Source: Larkinella rosea
Lineage (GTDB): Bacteria > Bacteroidota > Bacteroidia > Cytophagales > Spirosomataceae
Length of the DNA stretch: 64,000 nt
Direction: 5' to 3'
Assembly (NCBI RefSeq): GCF_003858635.1
Contig: NZ_RQJO01000008.1
Span: 1,612,001 to 1,676,000 of the forward strand
A program made the position numbers and the translations under genes. Shown here one piece after another: positions 33,243 to 41,313 of this stretch. A model generated the notes under the pieces. It had not been told where the DNA came from and made no database searches. It saw only the letters and a program-made list of their open reading frames with translations. Position 1 is the stretch's first letter. Each line of letters begins with the position of its first letter.

Positions 33243-34208
33243 TTGACCGAACTATCCACTCCTGCTGACCGCATTAATATAATTATTCCACTTTTTAATG
33301 ATTGGGAGGCCGTTAGTCTGCTGTTGGACAAAATCGTTGCAACGGTCGAGCCCGCCATTCGGCAGCGGTTTCATTTTCTGATTGTCGACGATTGTTCAGT
33401 AACGAATTACCAGCAATTGCCGATGAATACGGGACAAAGCCTGTCGATTCTGCGGTTGTGGCGGAATGTGGGCCATCAGAAAGCCATCGCGCTGGGGCTA
33501 TCTTACCTGGCCGACCAGCCGGAAGCGTACACCACCATCGTAATGGATTCTGACGGAGAGGATAAACCGGAGGATATCGCCCGGTTGTTGGACGCATCAC
33601 TGAACACGCCCGGACAGATTATCTTCGCCCACCGTACCAAACGACAGGAAAGCCGGTTATTCAAAACCTTTTACCAGATTTATAAAACCGTATTCAAACT
33701 GCTGACGGGGAAGGCCATTACCTTTGGCAATTTCAGCGCCATTCCCCCCACGCTGCTCCGAAAACTGGCGCACGTCTCCGACATCTGGAACAACTACCCC
33801 GGCGGGGTCATTCGCTCGCGGCTTCCGTACCGATCCATTCCGCTCGAGCGCGGGCTGCGGTTGGCGGGGCAGTCCAAAATGAATTTTGTGTCGTTGATTC
33901 TTCACGGCCTGAGTGCGATTGCGGTGTTGATGGAGGCCACCGCCGTGCGCATTTTTCTGTTTTGCATCATCACCGCGTCCATCTCCTCGGCTGCGATCGC
34001 CATTGTGGTTTTGTTGCGGTTTACGGGTCAGTGGACCATTTCGGGCTGGGCCAGTTATATTGTTTTTTCGTTGTTCATCGTCATTTTACAGGCCTTCCTG
34101 ATTTCCCTGTTGCTGGTATTTATCGTATTGACGTACCGAACGCAATCGCATTTTATCCCGGCCAAACAGTACAAAGATTTTATCGAACGGGTAGAGGTGG
34201 TGTATTGA
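33243..34208 (+). CDS. Membrane-anchored GT2 glycosyltransferase
   Basis: The protein has 321 residues and starts at a TTG; an in-frame TAA 15 bases upstream rules out an earlier start. The GT-A domain has NIIIPLFNDWEAVSLLL at the N terminus and VMDSDGEDKPEDIARLL near 100, holding the metal-binding Asp residues (DSDGE). Two membrane helices lie near the C terminus (about 235-260 and 275-305). This is the layout of DPM1/GtrB enzymes, which place a sugar from a nucleotide donor onto polyprenyl phosphate. Such lipid-linked sugars feed GT-C enzymes like the neighbours at 31608 and 34300. The sugar is unknown. Confidence 0.85.
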   Translation: MTELSTPADRINIIIPLFNDWEAVSLLLDKIVATVEPAIRQRFHFLIVDDCSVTNYQQLPMNTGQSLSILRLWRNVGHQKAIALGLSYLADQPEAYTTIVMDSDGEDKPEDIARLLDASLNTPGQIIFAHRTKRQESRLFKTFYQIYKTVFKLLTGKAITFGNFSAIPPTLLRKLAHVSDIWNNYPGGVIRSRLPYRSIPLERGLRLAGQSKMNFVSLILHGLSAIAVLMEATAVRIFLFCIITASISSAAIAIVVLLRFTGQWTISGWASYIVFSLFIVILQAFLISLLLVFIVLTYRTQSHFIPAKQYKDFIERVEVVY

Positions 34209-34299
34209 TTCGGAACGGGTAGAAATGGACGGGAACCGCCCGAACCGGTGGTAGGAGCCAGTCGGCTACGAAGAGTTCCAGTCCACATTGTAACGAACT

Positions 34300-36033
34300 A
34301 TGATTCAGGTTTCCGCGTGGCTTCGGAGAATTTCTCCGGTATTGGTTGCTTTTCCGATGGTCTGCTTTCTGGCACTGGTGCTCATCTTTGCCGATAATAT
34401 TCCCTGGATGGATGATTTGCAGGCTTTTATCGAGTTTTTGATTGAGTATACGGCCGCCGATTCCTTTGCGGAGAAACTGCACTGGCTACTGGTTCCGAAC
34501 AACGAACACCGGATTGTGTTTGCCAAACTGACCACGGTGTTCTTCTACAAACTGACGGGAACGCTCAATTTTCGGTGGCTGATTCTGGTCGGATTCGGCT
34601 GTTTGCTGGCGCTGTTACTGGTTTTATTCCGAATTTTCCGAACGCTTTACCTGCCGTTACTGGCCTTTCTGCCGGTTACCTTCGTGCTGTTCCAACCACA
34701 ATACCGGCTGACCAGCTTCTGGGCCATTACGGCTTTACAACATCAGGTGGTTCCCATGCTGGCCCTTTGGGCGATCTATTTATTGGCCAACGCAAACCGC
34801 CCGACGGTTTTTTCGGTGCGGTTTTTCGGCGCTATTGGATTGCAGTTACTGGTTTCATTTTCAAACAGTAACGGTTTGTTTGGCTGGGTAGCCGGAGCCG
34901 CCGTTTTGTTGGTGCAATGGCGTCTGGAAGGAACGAATTTCCTGTGGCGACTCGTCATCTGGATCGGTTTAGGCGTTTTGGCCATTCTCTTTTATTTCCA
35001 CGATTTTGCCAATTTGCAGGGCAATGAAAGCAGTCTGTCGTTTTTACTGAAAAATCCCCATCTGGTCTTTTTTGCTTTTTTTACATTCCTGGGCGGTTTG
35101 TTTGATTTCTTTCCCACCCAGGGAATCGTTGTCCGCAGTATTTTGCCCACCGCTGCCGGAATGACGCTCGTCGCAATCCTGTTCGGGCTGTTCAAAACGA
35201 CACTTTTACCCAGCCTGTGGCAACGAAACCGAAAACCGGTGGATCTGAAGCTGAATCACCGGCGCTACTTTTTTGTAGGTGCATACGTTTTTTTGCTGGT
35301 CAATGCGGTCGTCATTGCGGTTTTAAGACCCCGGTTTGGCTACGACGTCATGCTGATCAGCAATTACATGATCTACCCGGCGCTGTTTGTTATCTTGCTG
35401 TATCTGAACCTGTTGAGTGAAACCAGAAATCCGGAACGCCGGAAGCAGTGGATGATGGGGGGCATCGGTTTGGGGGCGCTCGTTTGGGTAGTTATGTATT
35501 TTTATCATCTGCCACCGTTGGGTGCCCAAAAGCTCATTCGGCAGACCTCGGTTTTCAATCAGAAACACAATGATCTTGGATTTGGAGCCATCATCGGTTC
35601 TGCATACGCAAAAGCCATTAGTCAATGGATGCACATGTCGACACAAAAAGGCTTCTATTCCTATCCGGAAAATACCTTTTATGCCCCCTACGAACAAACC
35701 TTGCTGAAACCGGTTCCTCCCGCCGACTCTTCTTTTCACCTGCTGGTGCAGGAATCGGCGGACGAGTTTCGGGTGATCACCAACGACTGGCCCTTGCCCG
35801 CCGGAATCGACGACGCTTGCATCATTGTCAAATCAGACCAGCATACCTACCTGTTTCCGGCCGAAAACCTGTTTTTCCCGGTTCAGTATTACCTGAAACG
35901 CCGAATGCCGAATGTCAGCGCCCGCGTGCTCAAATCGTTTCTGTATCCGGGTACTTATCAACTCGGACTTCTGATCGTTCCAAATGGAAAAGCTGACATC
36001 CGGTTTTCGAATCAATTTTTAAACGTTCGGTAA
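34300..36033 (+). CDS. Large polytopic membrane protein, GT-C-like
   Basis: The protein has 577 residues with about eleven membrane helices over residues 10-415 and a soluble C-terminal domain of about 160 residues (from AQKLIRQTSVFNQKHNDLGF on). An acidic loop after the first helix (FADNIPWMDDLQAFIEFL) and the motif NNEHRIVFAKL near 68 resemble GT-C fold glycosyltransferases, though I cannot assign a known family. It sits between two GT2 genes whose products probably make polyprenyl-linked sugars, which would be its donor. The gap to the next gene is only about 50 bases. Function is inferred from topology and context. Confidence 0.65.
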   Translation: MIQVSAWLRRISPVLVAFPMVCFLALVLIFADNIPWMDDLQAFIEFLIEYTAADSFAEKLHWLLVPNNEHRIVFAKLTTVFFYKLTGTLNFRWLILVGFGCLLALLLVLFRIFRTLYLPLLAFLPVTFVLFQPQYRLTSFWAITALQHQVVPMLALWAIYLLANANRPTVFSVRFFGAIGLQLLVSFSNSNGLFGWVAGAAVLLVQWRLEGTNFLWRLVIWIGLGVLAILFYFHDFANLQGNESSLSFLLKNPHLVFFAFFTFLGGLFDFFPTQGIVVRSILPTAAGMTLVAILFGLFKTTLLPSLWQRNRKPVDLKLNHRRYFFVGAYVFLLVNAVVIAVLRPRFGYDVMLISNYMIYPALFVILLYLNLLSETRNPERRKQWMMGGIGLGALVWVVMYFYHLPPLGAQKLIRQTSVFNQKHNDLGFGAIIGSAYAKAISQWMHMSTQKGFYSYPENTFYAPYEQTLLKPVPPADSSFHLLVQESADEFRVITNDWPLPAGIDDACIIVKSDQHTYLFPAENLFFPVQYYLKRRMPNVSARVLKSFLYPGTYQLGLLIVPNGKADIRFSNQFLNVR

Positions 36034-36048
36034 GTGAACACAAAAATG

Positions 36049-36056
36049 TAATTTTG
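36049..36056 (+). promoter_or_regulatory. -7 element before the second GT2 gene
   Basis: TAATTTTG matches TAnnTTTG. It overlaps the GTG at 36056 that would be the longest start of the next gene, which argues for the downstream TTG at 36083 as the real start if this promoter is used. Confidence 0.35.
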
Positions 36057-36082
36057 TGCACTCCAATCAACTACCATACACT

Positions 36083-37030
36083 TTGTCTGAACCACTCATT
36101 TCGATTGTCGCTCCACTTTACAACGAACGGGAATCGTTTCCACACCTTGTTTCGCGGCTGAATGCCCTGATGGACAGTTCTCCGCTTTCCATCGAAGTCG
36201 TCCTGATCGACGATGGTAGCCGCGACAATACCGCTCAATTGATGCAGCAACTGGCCTTGACGGACGAACGGTACCAATGCGTTTTTCTGGCCCGAAACTA
36301 CGGCCACCAGATTGCGCTGACGGCCGGAATGGCTGCTGCGAAAGGTACCGAAGCCCTGTTTATCATCGATGGCGACTTGCAGGACCCCCCCGAATTGCTA
36401 GGTGAATTTTACGCCAAATTTCAGGAAGGATACGATGTGGTTTACGCCGTTCGGAAAAAACGGAAGGAGGGCTTTTTCAAGAAAACCGCCTATTTCCTGT
36501 TTTACCGGTTTATGAAAACCATTTCCTACGTCGATATTCCGCTCGATAGCGGAGATTTTTCGCTGATCAGCCGCCGGGTGGCCAACGTCCTCAATCAGAT
36601 GCCCGAAGAAAGCCGCTTCATTCGCGGCATGCGCAGCTGGATTGGGTTCAAACAGATTGGCGTGGAATACGAGCGCGATGCCCGCGTGGCCGGAGACGCC
36701 AAATACACGTTTAAAATGCTGCGTCGACTGGCCTATAACGGCATTTTTAACTTCAGTGAATTCCCGATCAAGTTTGTGACCAATCTGGGCATGATTTCCA
36801 TTGGGATTGCTTTTTTGTATTTTATCCAGGTACTGATCAAAAAATATTTCTTCGGCGGTGTACCGGAAGGTTTCACCGCCTTGCTGTTTACCATCATTCT
36901 TTTCGGCGGTATTCAGTTGATCGGCTTAGGATTAATCGGTGAATACGTACTGCGGATTTTCTTCCAGAGCAAAGGCCGTCCGCTGTACATCGTCCGGGAA
37001 ATCATACGAAAGAAAGAACGCCAGTCATGA
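36083..37030 (+). CDS. GT2 glycosyltransferase, GtrB/ArnC-like
   Basis: From the TTG at 36083 the protein has 315 residues (SEPLISIVAPLYNERESF follows), which is how GtrB-type proteins usually begin. The longest start is GTG 36056, which adds nine residues and overlaps a promoter-like element. GT-A features are VVLIDDGSRDNTAQL, FIIDGDLQDPPELL and PLDSGDFSLISRRVANVL with the acceptor-side acidic residues. Two helices near the C terminus (FVTNLGMISIGIAFLYF and FTIILFGGIQLIGLGLI-like) anchor it. Enzymes of this type attach glucose, mannose or aminoarabinose-like sugars to undecaprenyl phosphate. The similarity to the GT2 at 33243 suggests two different lipid-linked sugars are made in this cluster. 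Confidence 0.9.
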   Translation: MSEPLISIVAPLYNERESFPHLVSRLNALMDSSPLSIEVVLIDDGSRDNTAQLMQQLALTDERYQCVFLARNYGHQIALTAGMAAAKGTEALFIIDGDLQDPPELLGEFYAKFQEGYDVVYAVRKKRKEGFFKKTAYFLFYRFMKTISYVDIPLDSGDFSLISRRVANVLNQMPEESRFIRGMRSWIGFKQIGVEYERDARVAGDAKYTFKMLRRLAYNGIFNFSEFPIKFVTNLGMISIGIAFLYFIQVLIKKYFFGGVPEGFTALLFTIILFGGIQLIGLGLIGEYVLRIFFQSKGRPLYIVREIIRKKERQS

Positions 37031-37037
37031 TTGTGCG

Positions 37038-37125
37038 ATTGACCATTGACGACGGACCATTGACCATAGACAAAAACCAGGAATACCGCTTGTCTATGGT
37101 CAATGGTCCGTCGTCAATGGTCAAT
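37038..37125. repeat. Perfect 36-bp intergenic inverted repeat
   Basis: The arms at 37038-37073 and 37090-37125 are perfect complements (ATTGACCATTGACGACGG at the outer end) with a 16-base loop. It lies between the GT2 and MBOAT genes, both plus strand. The arms are themselves built from repeated GACCATTGAC words, and there is no T-tract. Confidence 0.85.
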
Positions 37126-37146
37126 TCTCTCTAATCTACTATCTTA

Positions 37147-38646
37147 ATGCTATTCAATTCGCTCCAGTTCTTATTGTTTTTTATCGTCGTAACGCTGGCG
37201 TATTACAGCCTGCCGTGGCGCGGAAGATGGGTATTGTTGCTGTTGGCCAGTTGTTATTTTTACATGGTCTTCAAGCCGAGTTACATCCTGATTCTGTTTC
37301 TGACCATCGTTATCGACTACTACGCCGGGATCTGGCTGGAGCGAACCCAACCCGGTTCTGCGCGAAAATGGCTGCTGATAATCAGTCTGATTTCCAATAT
37401 CGGTATTCTGGCGTTCTTTAAATATTTTGGATTTTTCACAGATAGCCTCGTCTGGTTGCTCGAACAGGCCAACCAGGATGGCCTGGCCCAACTCGTCAAC
37501 CAAAAGGCCATTGGCCTGCTCAATAAAGTACTGACACTGTTCGGTCAGCCAAACACCACTTCGTTTGGCATCGTCGATGCGATTTTGCCGATCGGTTTGT
37601 CGTTTCATACCTTTCAGGCGATGAGCTACACGATCGAGGTCTATCGCGGCAACCAGAAAGCCGAACACCATTTTGGGATTTACGCGCTCTACGTGATGTT
37701 TTACCCGCAATTGGTCGCCGGGCCGATCGAACGTCCGCAGAACGTTTTACACCAGTTTCACACCCACTTTCATTTCAGTTTCGAGAATCTGAAAGCCGGT
37801 TTGATGCAAATGGCGTTCGGTTTTTTCAAGAAAGTGGTCATCGCCGACCGCATGGCCGAGATTGTTAGTCATGCCTACGATCATCCTCTGCAGCAGAACG
37901 GCCTTACGCTGCTGGTGGCAACCCTGGCTTTCACCATCCAGATTTACTGCGATTTCTCGGGCTATTCCGACATTGCCATCGGAGCCGCCCGCACGATGGG
38001 ATTTACGTTGATGGACAATTTCAAGACGCCCTATTTTTCCCGTTCCATCACCGAATTCTGGCGACGCTGGCACATCTCGCTTTCCACTTGGTTTCGCGAT
38101 TACCTCTACATTCCGCTTGGCGGCAACCGGGTTAGTCCGTCACGGCGGTATCTGAATGTATTTATTGTGTTCTTAGTCAGTGGATTATGGCACGGTGCCA
38201 GCTGGAACTACATCATCTGGGGCGGTTTACACGGCGCCTATCAACTCCTGGCGGGCTGGCGCGATAAAGCACTGCTGAAAGCGGGCATCAAATTGCCGGA
38301 GGAAAATAAGCTGTACCAACTGCTGCAACTCATGTTGACCTTTGCACTGGTCATGCTGACGTGGGTGTTCTTCCGGAACCACAAAGCCCCGGTCGAAAAT
38401 GCCTTTCACATTCTTGGAAAAATCATCTTCACGCCTTTCGACGGCCCGCTCAGCACGCCTTTCAATTCCGTTGAAATGTGGTTTTGTGTTTTGCTGGTAG
38501 CGGTTTTGTTCGTGAAGGAGAAATTCTACCTAACCATTCCGACGCGCAATACCGGTTTATTCTTCGTGCTGTTTCCGCTAATCTGTTTCCTCTCGTACCT
38601 GTTCGGCGTCTTCACCTCGAACCAATTCATCTATTTCCAGTTTTAA
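37147..38646 (+). CDS. MBOAT-family O-acyltransferase (AlgI-like)
   Basis: The protein has 499 residues with about eleven membrane helices. The MBOAT signature regions are present: LPIGLSFHTFQAMSYTIEVY, PQLVAGPIERPQNV, ITEFWRRWHISLSTWFRDYL (near 303-322), YIPLGGNR and LWHGASWNYIIWGGLHG with the catalytic His near 348. AlgI/DltB/PatA-type proteins move acyl groups across the membrane to a periplasmic SGNH partner, which transfers them to a polysaccharide. A tandem SGNH hydrolase is encoded two genes downstream (39355) and could be that partner, though the usual AlgJ/AlgX type is not recognisable there. Acetylation of the surface glycan made by this cluster is the best guess. Confidence 0.92.
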   Translation: MLFNSLQFLLFFIVVTLAYYSLPWRGRWVLLLLASCYFYMVFKPSYILILFLTIVIDYYAGIWLERTQPGSARKWLLIISLISNIGILAFFKYFGFFTDSLVWLLEQANQDGLAQLVNQKAIGLLNKVLTLFGQPNTTSFGIVDAILPIGLSFHTFQAMSYTIEVYRGNQKAEHHFGIYALYVMFYPQLVAGPIERPQNVLHQFHTHFHFSFENLKAGLMQMAFGFFKKVVIADRMAEIVSHAYDHPLQQNGLTLLVATLAFTIQIYCDFSGYSDIAIGAARTMGFTLMDNFKTPYFSRSITEFWRRWHISLSTWFRDYLYIPLGGNRVSPSRRYLNVFIVFLVSGLWHGASWNYIIWGGLHGAYQLLAGWRDKALLKAGIKLPEENKLYQLLQLMLTFALVMLTWVFFRNHKAPVENAFHILGKIIFTPFDGPLSTPFNSVEMWFCVLLVAVLFVKEKFYLTIPTRNTGLFFVLFPLICFLSYLFGVFTSNQFIYFQF

Positions 38647-38651
38647 ATCGT

Positions 38652-38659
38652 TATTTTTG
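38652..38659 (+). promoter_or_regulatory. -7 element of the Uma2-like gene
   Basis: TATTTTTG matches TAnnTTTG and lies 17 bases upstream of the ATG at 38677, which would give a very short leader. No -33 element is evident. Confidence 0.35.
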
Positions 38660-38676
38660 ACTAAATCAACGATCAT

Positions 38677-39300
38677 ATGGAAACACTGCCAATCCCTGCA
38701 CCAGCAGCAGTAGACGACGAAACGGGAAGAATCTCGTTCTGGTTTCGGCAGATCAACACCCAGGAAGAGTTCTATAATTTCTGTCAGGATAACGCCAACT
38801 ACCGGTTTGAGCGTGATGCCGACGGTCTGATCATTGTTATGCCTAACACCGGAGGAAAAACAGGCTCTCTGAATTCAGAGATAAATACTGATGTAACAAT
38901 TTGGAATCGTCAGAAGAAAAATGGTCGTGTATTTGATTCGTCGACTCCTTTTTACTTACCCGACGGCAGCACGCGCTCACCGGACGTTGCCTGGGTTCAT
39001 TCAGAGCGTTGGAATAAACTTACCGAACGCGAGCAGGAGCAATTTCCGCCCATTTGCCCTGATTTTGTCATTGAATTGGTATCGGCTACTGATTCGTTAA
39101 AAGTAGCTAAAAGCAAGATGTCGGACGTTTGGATTGCCAACGGTTGCCGATTGGCCTGGCTGATCGATCCCAAAACAGCCACTACCTATATTTTTCGAGC
39201 CAACGGGGAGATTCAGATTGTCAGCGGTTTTGATAAAGTGTTGTCGGGTGAAGAGGTGTTGCCCGGTTTTGAACTGGAATTGGCAAATTACACGAAATAA
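38677..39300 (+). CDS. Uma2-family (DUF820) PD-(D/E)xK-like protein
   Basis: The protein has 207 residues. Uma2/DUF820 proteins have a restriction-endonuclease fold and are numerous in cyanobacteria and Bacteroidota; the role of most is unknown. Visible features are the N-terminal FYNFCQDNANYRFERDADG, the block RSPDVAWVHSERW near 105, and CPDFVIELVSATDSLKVAKSK near 127, which holds the Asp and Glu of the putative active site with a downstream Lys. LAWLIDPKTATTYIFRANGE completes the fold. It is an orphan between the MBOAT and SGNH genes with its own promoter-like element, and probably unrelated to glycan work. Confidence 0.88.
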   Translation: METLPIPAPAAVDDETGRISFWFRQINTQEEFYNFCQDNANYRFERDADGLIIVMPNTGGKTGSLNSEINTDVTIWNRQKKNGRVFDSSTPFYLPDGSTRSPDVAWVHSERWNKLTEREQEQFPPICPDFVIELVSATDSLKVAKSKMSDVWIANGCRLAWLIDPKTATTYIFRANGEIQIVSGFDKVLSGEEVLPGFELELANYTK

Positions 39301-39354
39301 AGAGTAGGATCAGTGCTTTGACGACTCTCCTGTCCACAAGCACTGATTACGGAA

Positions 39355-40827
39355 ATGAAGAAAAACCGCTCCGCCAGCCTTCTCGCACAGTTCTTTTTAC
39401 TAACACTCCTGATTTGGGTTTCGGCCAACGCCAGATTGCTGGCGCAGGAACCGCGTTTCGAATCGGAAATCAAGGCGTACGAAGCCAGGGCGGTCAATGA
39501 TCCGCCCGTTCCCGGTTCCACGTTCTTTGTCGGAAGTTCGACCTGGCGGCTCTGGGGGCCAGCGCTGGAGGGGGATTTCAGTCGGTTTAGTCCGGTAAAC
39601 CGGGGATTCGGCGGAGCTACCATCCCGGATGTGCTGCGGGTCATGGATCGGATCATTCTGCCGTCTCGCCCCGCCCGCATCGTTTTTTCCTGCGGAGGCA
39701 ATGATCTGGCTGCTGGGGATGCACCTGAAACCGCCGTCAAAAACTTCAAGACGTTTCTGGCACGTCTCTGGAAAGAAAATCCGTTGGCCGAAGTCTATTT
39801 CATTTCAAACCGCCATTCACCGGCCCGGGAAAAATTCAGGAAACAGGGCGATCAATTCAACAAGCAAATCAAAAAACTGTCCGAAAAAATCGACGGACTG
39901 TATTACATCGACGTCGTTCCGTTGACGGATGGCAAAGACCGCTCCAGCCTGTTTTTAGCCGACGGCCTTCACCTAAATCGGGAGGGTCAGCAACGCTGGA
40001 TACCGGTTATTACCGCCGAACTGGAAAAGCGGGAGCAGTCTCGAACCAAGCCGAATCTCAATGACCTGTTGCGAAAACGGATTGCTGCGGGTGTTTTTAA
40101 CGCATCAGAAACCGCTTCGGCCGCGGAACAAAAGCTGAATATTGTTTTCATCGGAAACAGCATTACAGCGGGTGCCGGATTGAAAGACCGGCAAACCGAA
40201 GCGCCACCGGTTCTGGCGACGGCGTATCTGAAACAACAGGCTGGGATTGAGAATGTCGCCTTTTCCAATCAGGGCGTGGGCGGTTACACGATCGTTGATT
40301 TTCTGCCCGTGACCAACAAATCATTTCCCAAAGTGGCGCTGGCTGCGGAAACCTTCCGGAAAGAAACCGGTCAACTGGTTTTTTCCATTATTCTCGGTAC
40401 GAACGACAGCGCCATGCAGGGGCCCAACGGTTCGCCCGTTTCGCCGGATTCGTACCGCGCCAACCTGAAAACCATTGCCGACACTTTACTGAAAGCCAAT
40501 CCGGGCTGCAAGCTGGTTTTCCATCATCCGATCTGGTACAGTCCAACTACGTATAACCGGTCGAAATACCTGCAGGAAGGACTGGATCGGCTGCAAACGT
40601 ACTTTCCCCAAATCGACGGACTGGTCGCGGATTACGACAAAACCCATCCGGAGCAGGTGTACGTAGGCGATACGCAGGGATTCAACTATTTCAAAACGCA
40701 TTATTTGACTGATTTCCAGCATGAAACCGGTCAGCAGGGAACGTTCTTTCTGCATCCCAACAAACAGGGATCAGCAACGCTGGGTGTTTTCTGGGGTGAA
40801 GCGATTCGGAAGGCGGTGCAGAGGTAG
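39355..40827 (+). CDS. Exported protein with two SGNH (GDSL) hydrolase domains
   Basis: The protein has 490 residues, with a signal peptide of about 30 residues ending near ARLLAQ. Two SGNH domains follow. Domain 1 (about 35-235): block I FVGSSTWRLW near 57, block II NRGFGGATIPDV, block III SCGGNDLA near 113, block V DGLHLNREG near 202, all catalytic residues present. Domain 2 (about 260-490): FIGNSITAGAG near 267, NQGVGGYTI, ILGTNDSAM near 347, and FFLHPNKQG near 467, where the Asp normally three residues before the His is Phe. Substrates are probably acetylated sugars or glycans. The position near an MBOAT gene suggests work on an acylated polysaccharide. Confidence 0.88.
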   Translation: MKKNRSASLLAQFFLLTLLIWVSANARLLAQEPRFESEIKAYEARAVNDPPVPGSTFFVGSSTWRLWGPALEGDFSRFSPVNRGFGGATIPDVLRVMDRIILPSRPARIVFSCGGNDLAAGDAPETAVKNFKTFLARLWKENPLAEVYFISNRHSPAREKFRKQGDQFNKQIKKLSEKIDGLYYIDVVPLTDGKDRSSLFLADGLHLNREGQQRWIPVITAELEKREQSRTKPNLNDLLRKRIAAGVFNASETASAAEQKLNIVFIGNSITAGAGLKDRQTEAPPVLATAYLKQQAGIENVAFSNQGVGGYTIVDFLPVTNKSFPKVALAAETFRKETGQLVFSIILGTNDSAMQGPNGSPVSPDSYRANLKTIADTLLKANPGCKLVFHHPIWYSPTTYNRSKYLQEGLDRLQTYFPQIDGLVADYDKTHPEQVYVGDTQGFNYFKTHYLTDFQHETGQQGTFFLHPNKQGSATLGVFWGEAIRKAVQR

Positions 40828-40842
40828 TTAAGCACAATTCGT

Positions 40843-41052
40843 TTACTGGTCATACTCATCGAAATGCTCCGTCGAGCGAACCATCACTTTATCAAAGAAA
40901 GCCTGAGCAGTTTGGGGAGAAATCGATGAAACTGGAGAAATGACCGATCGCACGATGGCATTAATTTCGACTTCCTGATTATCCAATACTGACGGAAGCG
41001 GAACGAAAATTCCGCCGTTTCGCACACGCTCTTTTAGGCGAATTGAAACCAT
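40843..41052 (-). CDS. Small protein of unknown function
   Basis: From the ATG at 41052 the product has 69 residues (an in-frame TTG at 41073 adds seven). It begins MVSIRLKERVRNGGIFVPLP and ends with the acidic STEHFDEYDQ. I do not recognise a family. The size and mixed charge would suit an antitoxin-like or small regulatory protein, but no toxin gene is adjacent and this is not supported further. It converges on the SGNH gene. The 260 bases upstream (41053-41313) hold no gene, only an imperfect inverted repeat at 41138-41192 (TTAGCG...CGCTAA). Confidence 0.45.
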   Translation of the reverse strand: MVSIRLKERVRNGGIFVPLPSVLDNQEVEINAIVRSVISPVSSISPQTAQAFFDKVMVRSTEHFDEYDQ

Positions 41053-41137
41053 AGCCTCTCTTTTTTTATTCAAGAATTGGTAGATTATTGGCCGCTTAGC
41101 GGTTGAATGTTTGTAGAAAAGTCGGTTTTTTCGGGTA

Positions 41138-41192
41138 TTAGCGTGCCTTTAGGTACGCAATTAGTTGAGGTTGCGCACCTAAAGGCGCGCTA
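41138..41192. repeat. Imperfect 17-bp inverted repeat in gene-free DNA
   Basis: TTAGCGTGCCTTTAGGT at 41138-41154 is complementary to ACCTAAAGGCGCGCTAA at 41176-41192 apart from one mismatch. It lies in the 41053-41313 gap upstream of the small protein gene. Confidence 0.5.
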
Positions 41193-41313
41193 AAAGCCAG
41201 GTGGCTATCAGAGCTACAAACATATCGTGCCGATGGCACTAAATCGACTCATTACCACCTATTAAGTTTCCTGACGTTTTCAATTTACGAAAAATAACAG
41301 CAGAAAGTGCCTA

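Noticed and set aside
37038-37125. Possible CRISPR-like repeat
   Set aside because: There are only two copies, inverted and not direct, no spacers and no cas genes.
40843-41052. Toxin-antitoxin locus
   Set aside because: No toxin-like partner lies beside the small protein, and the sequence matches no antitoxin motif I know.
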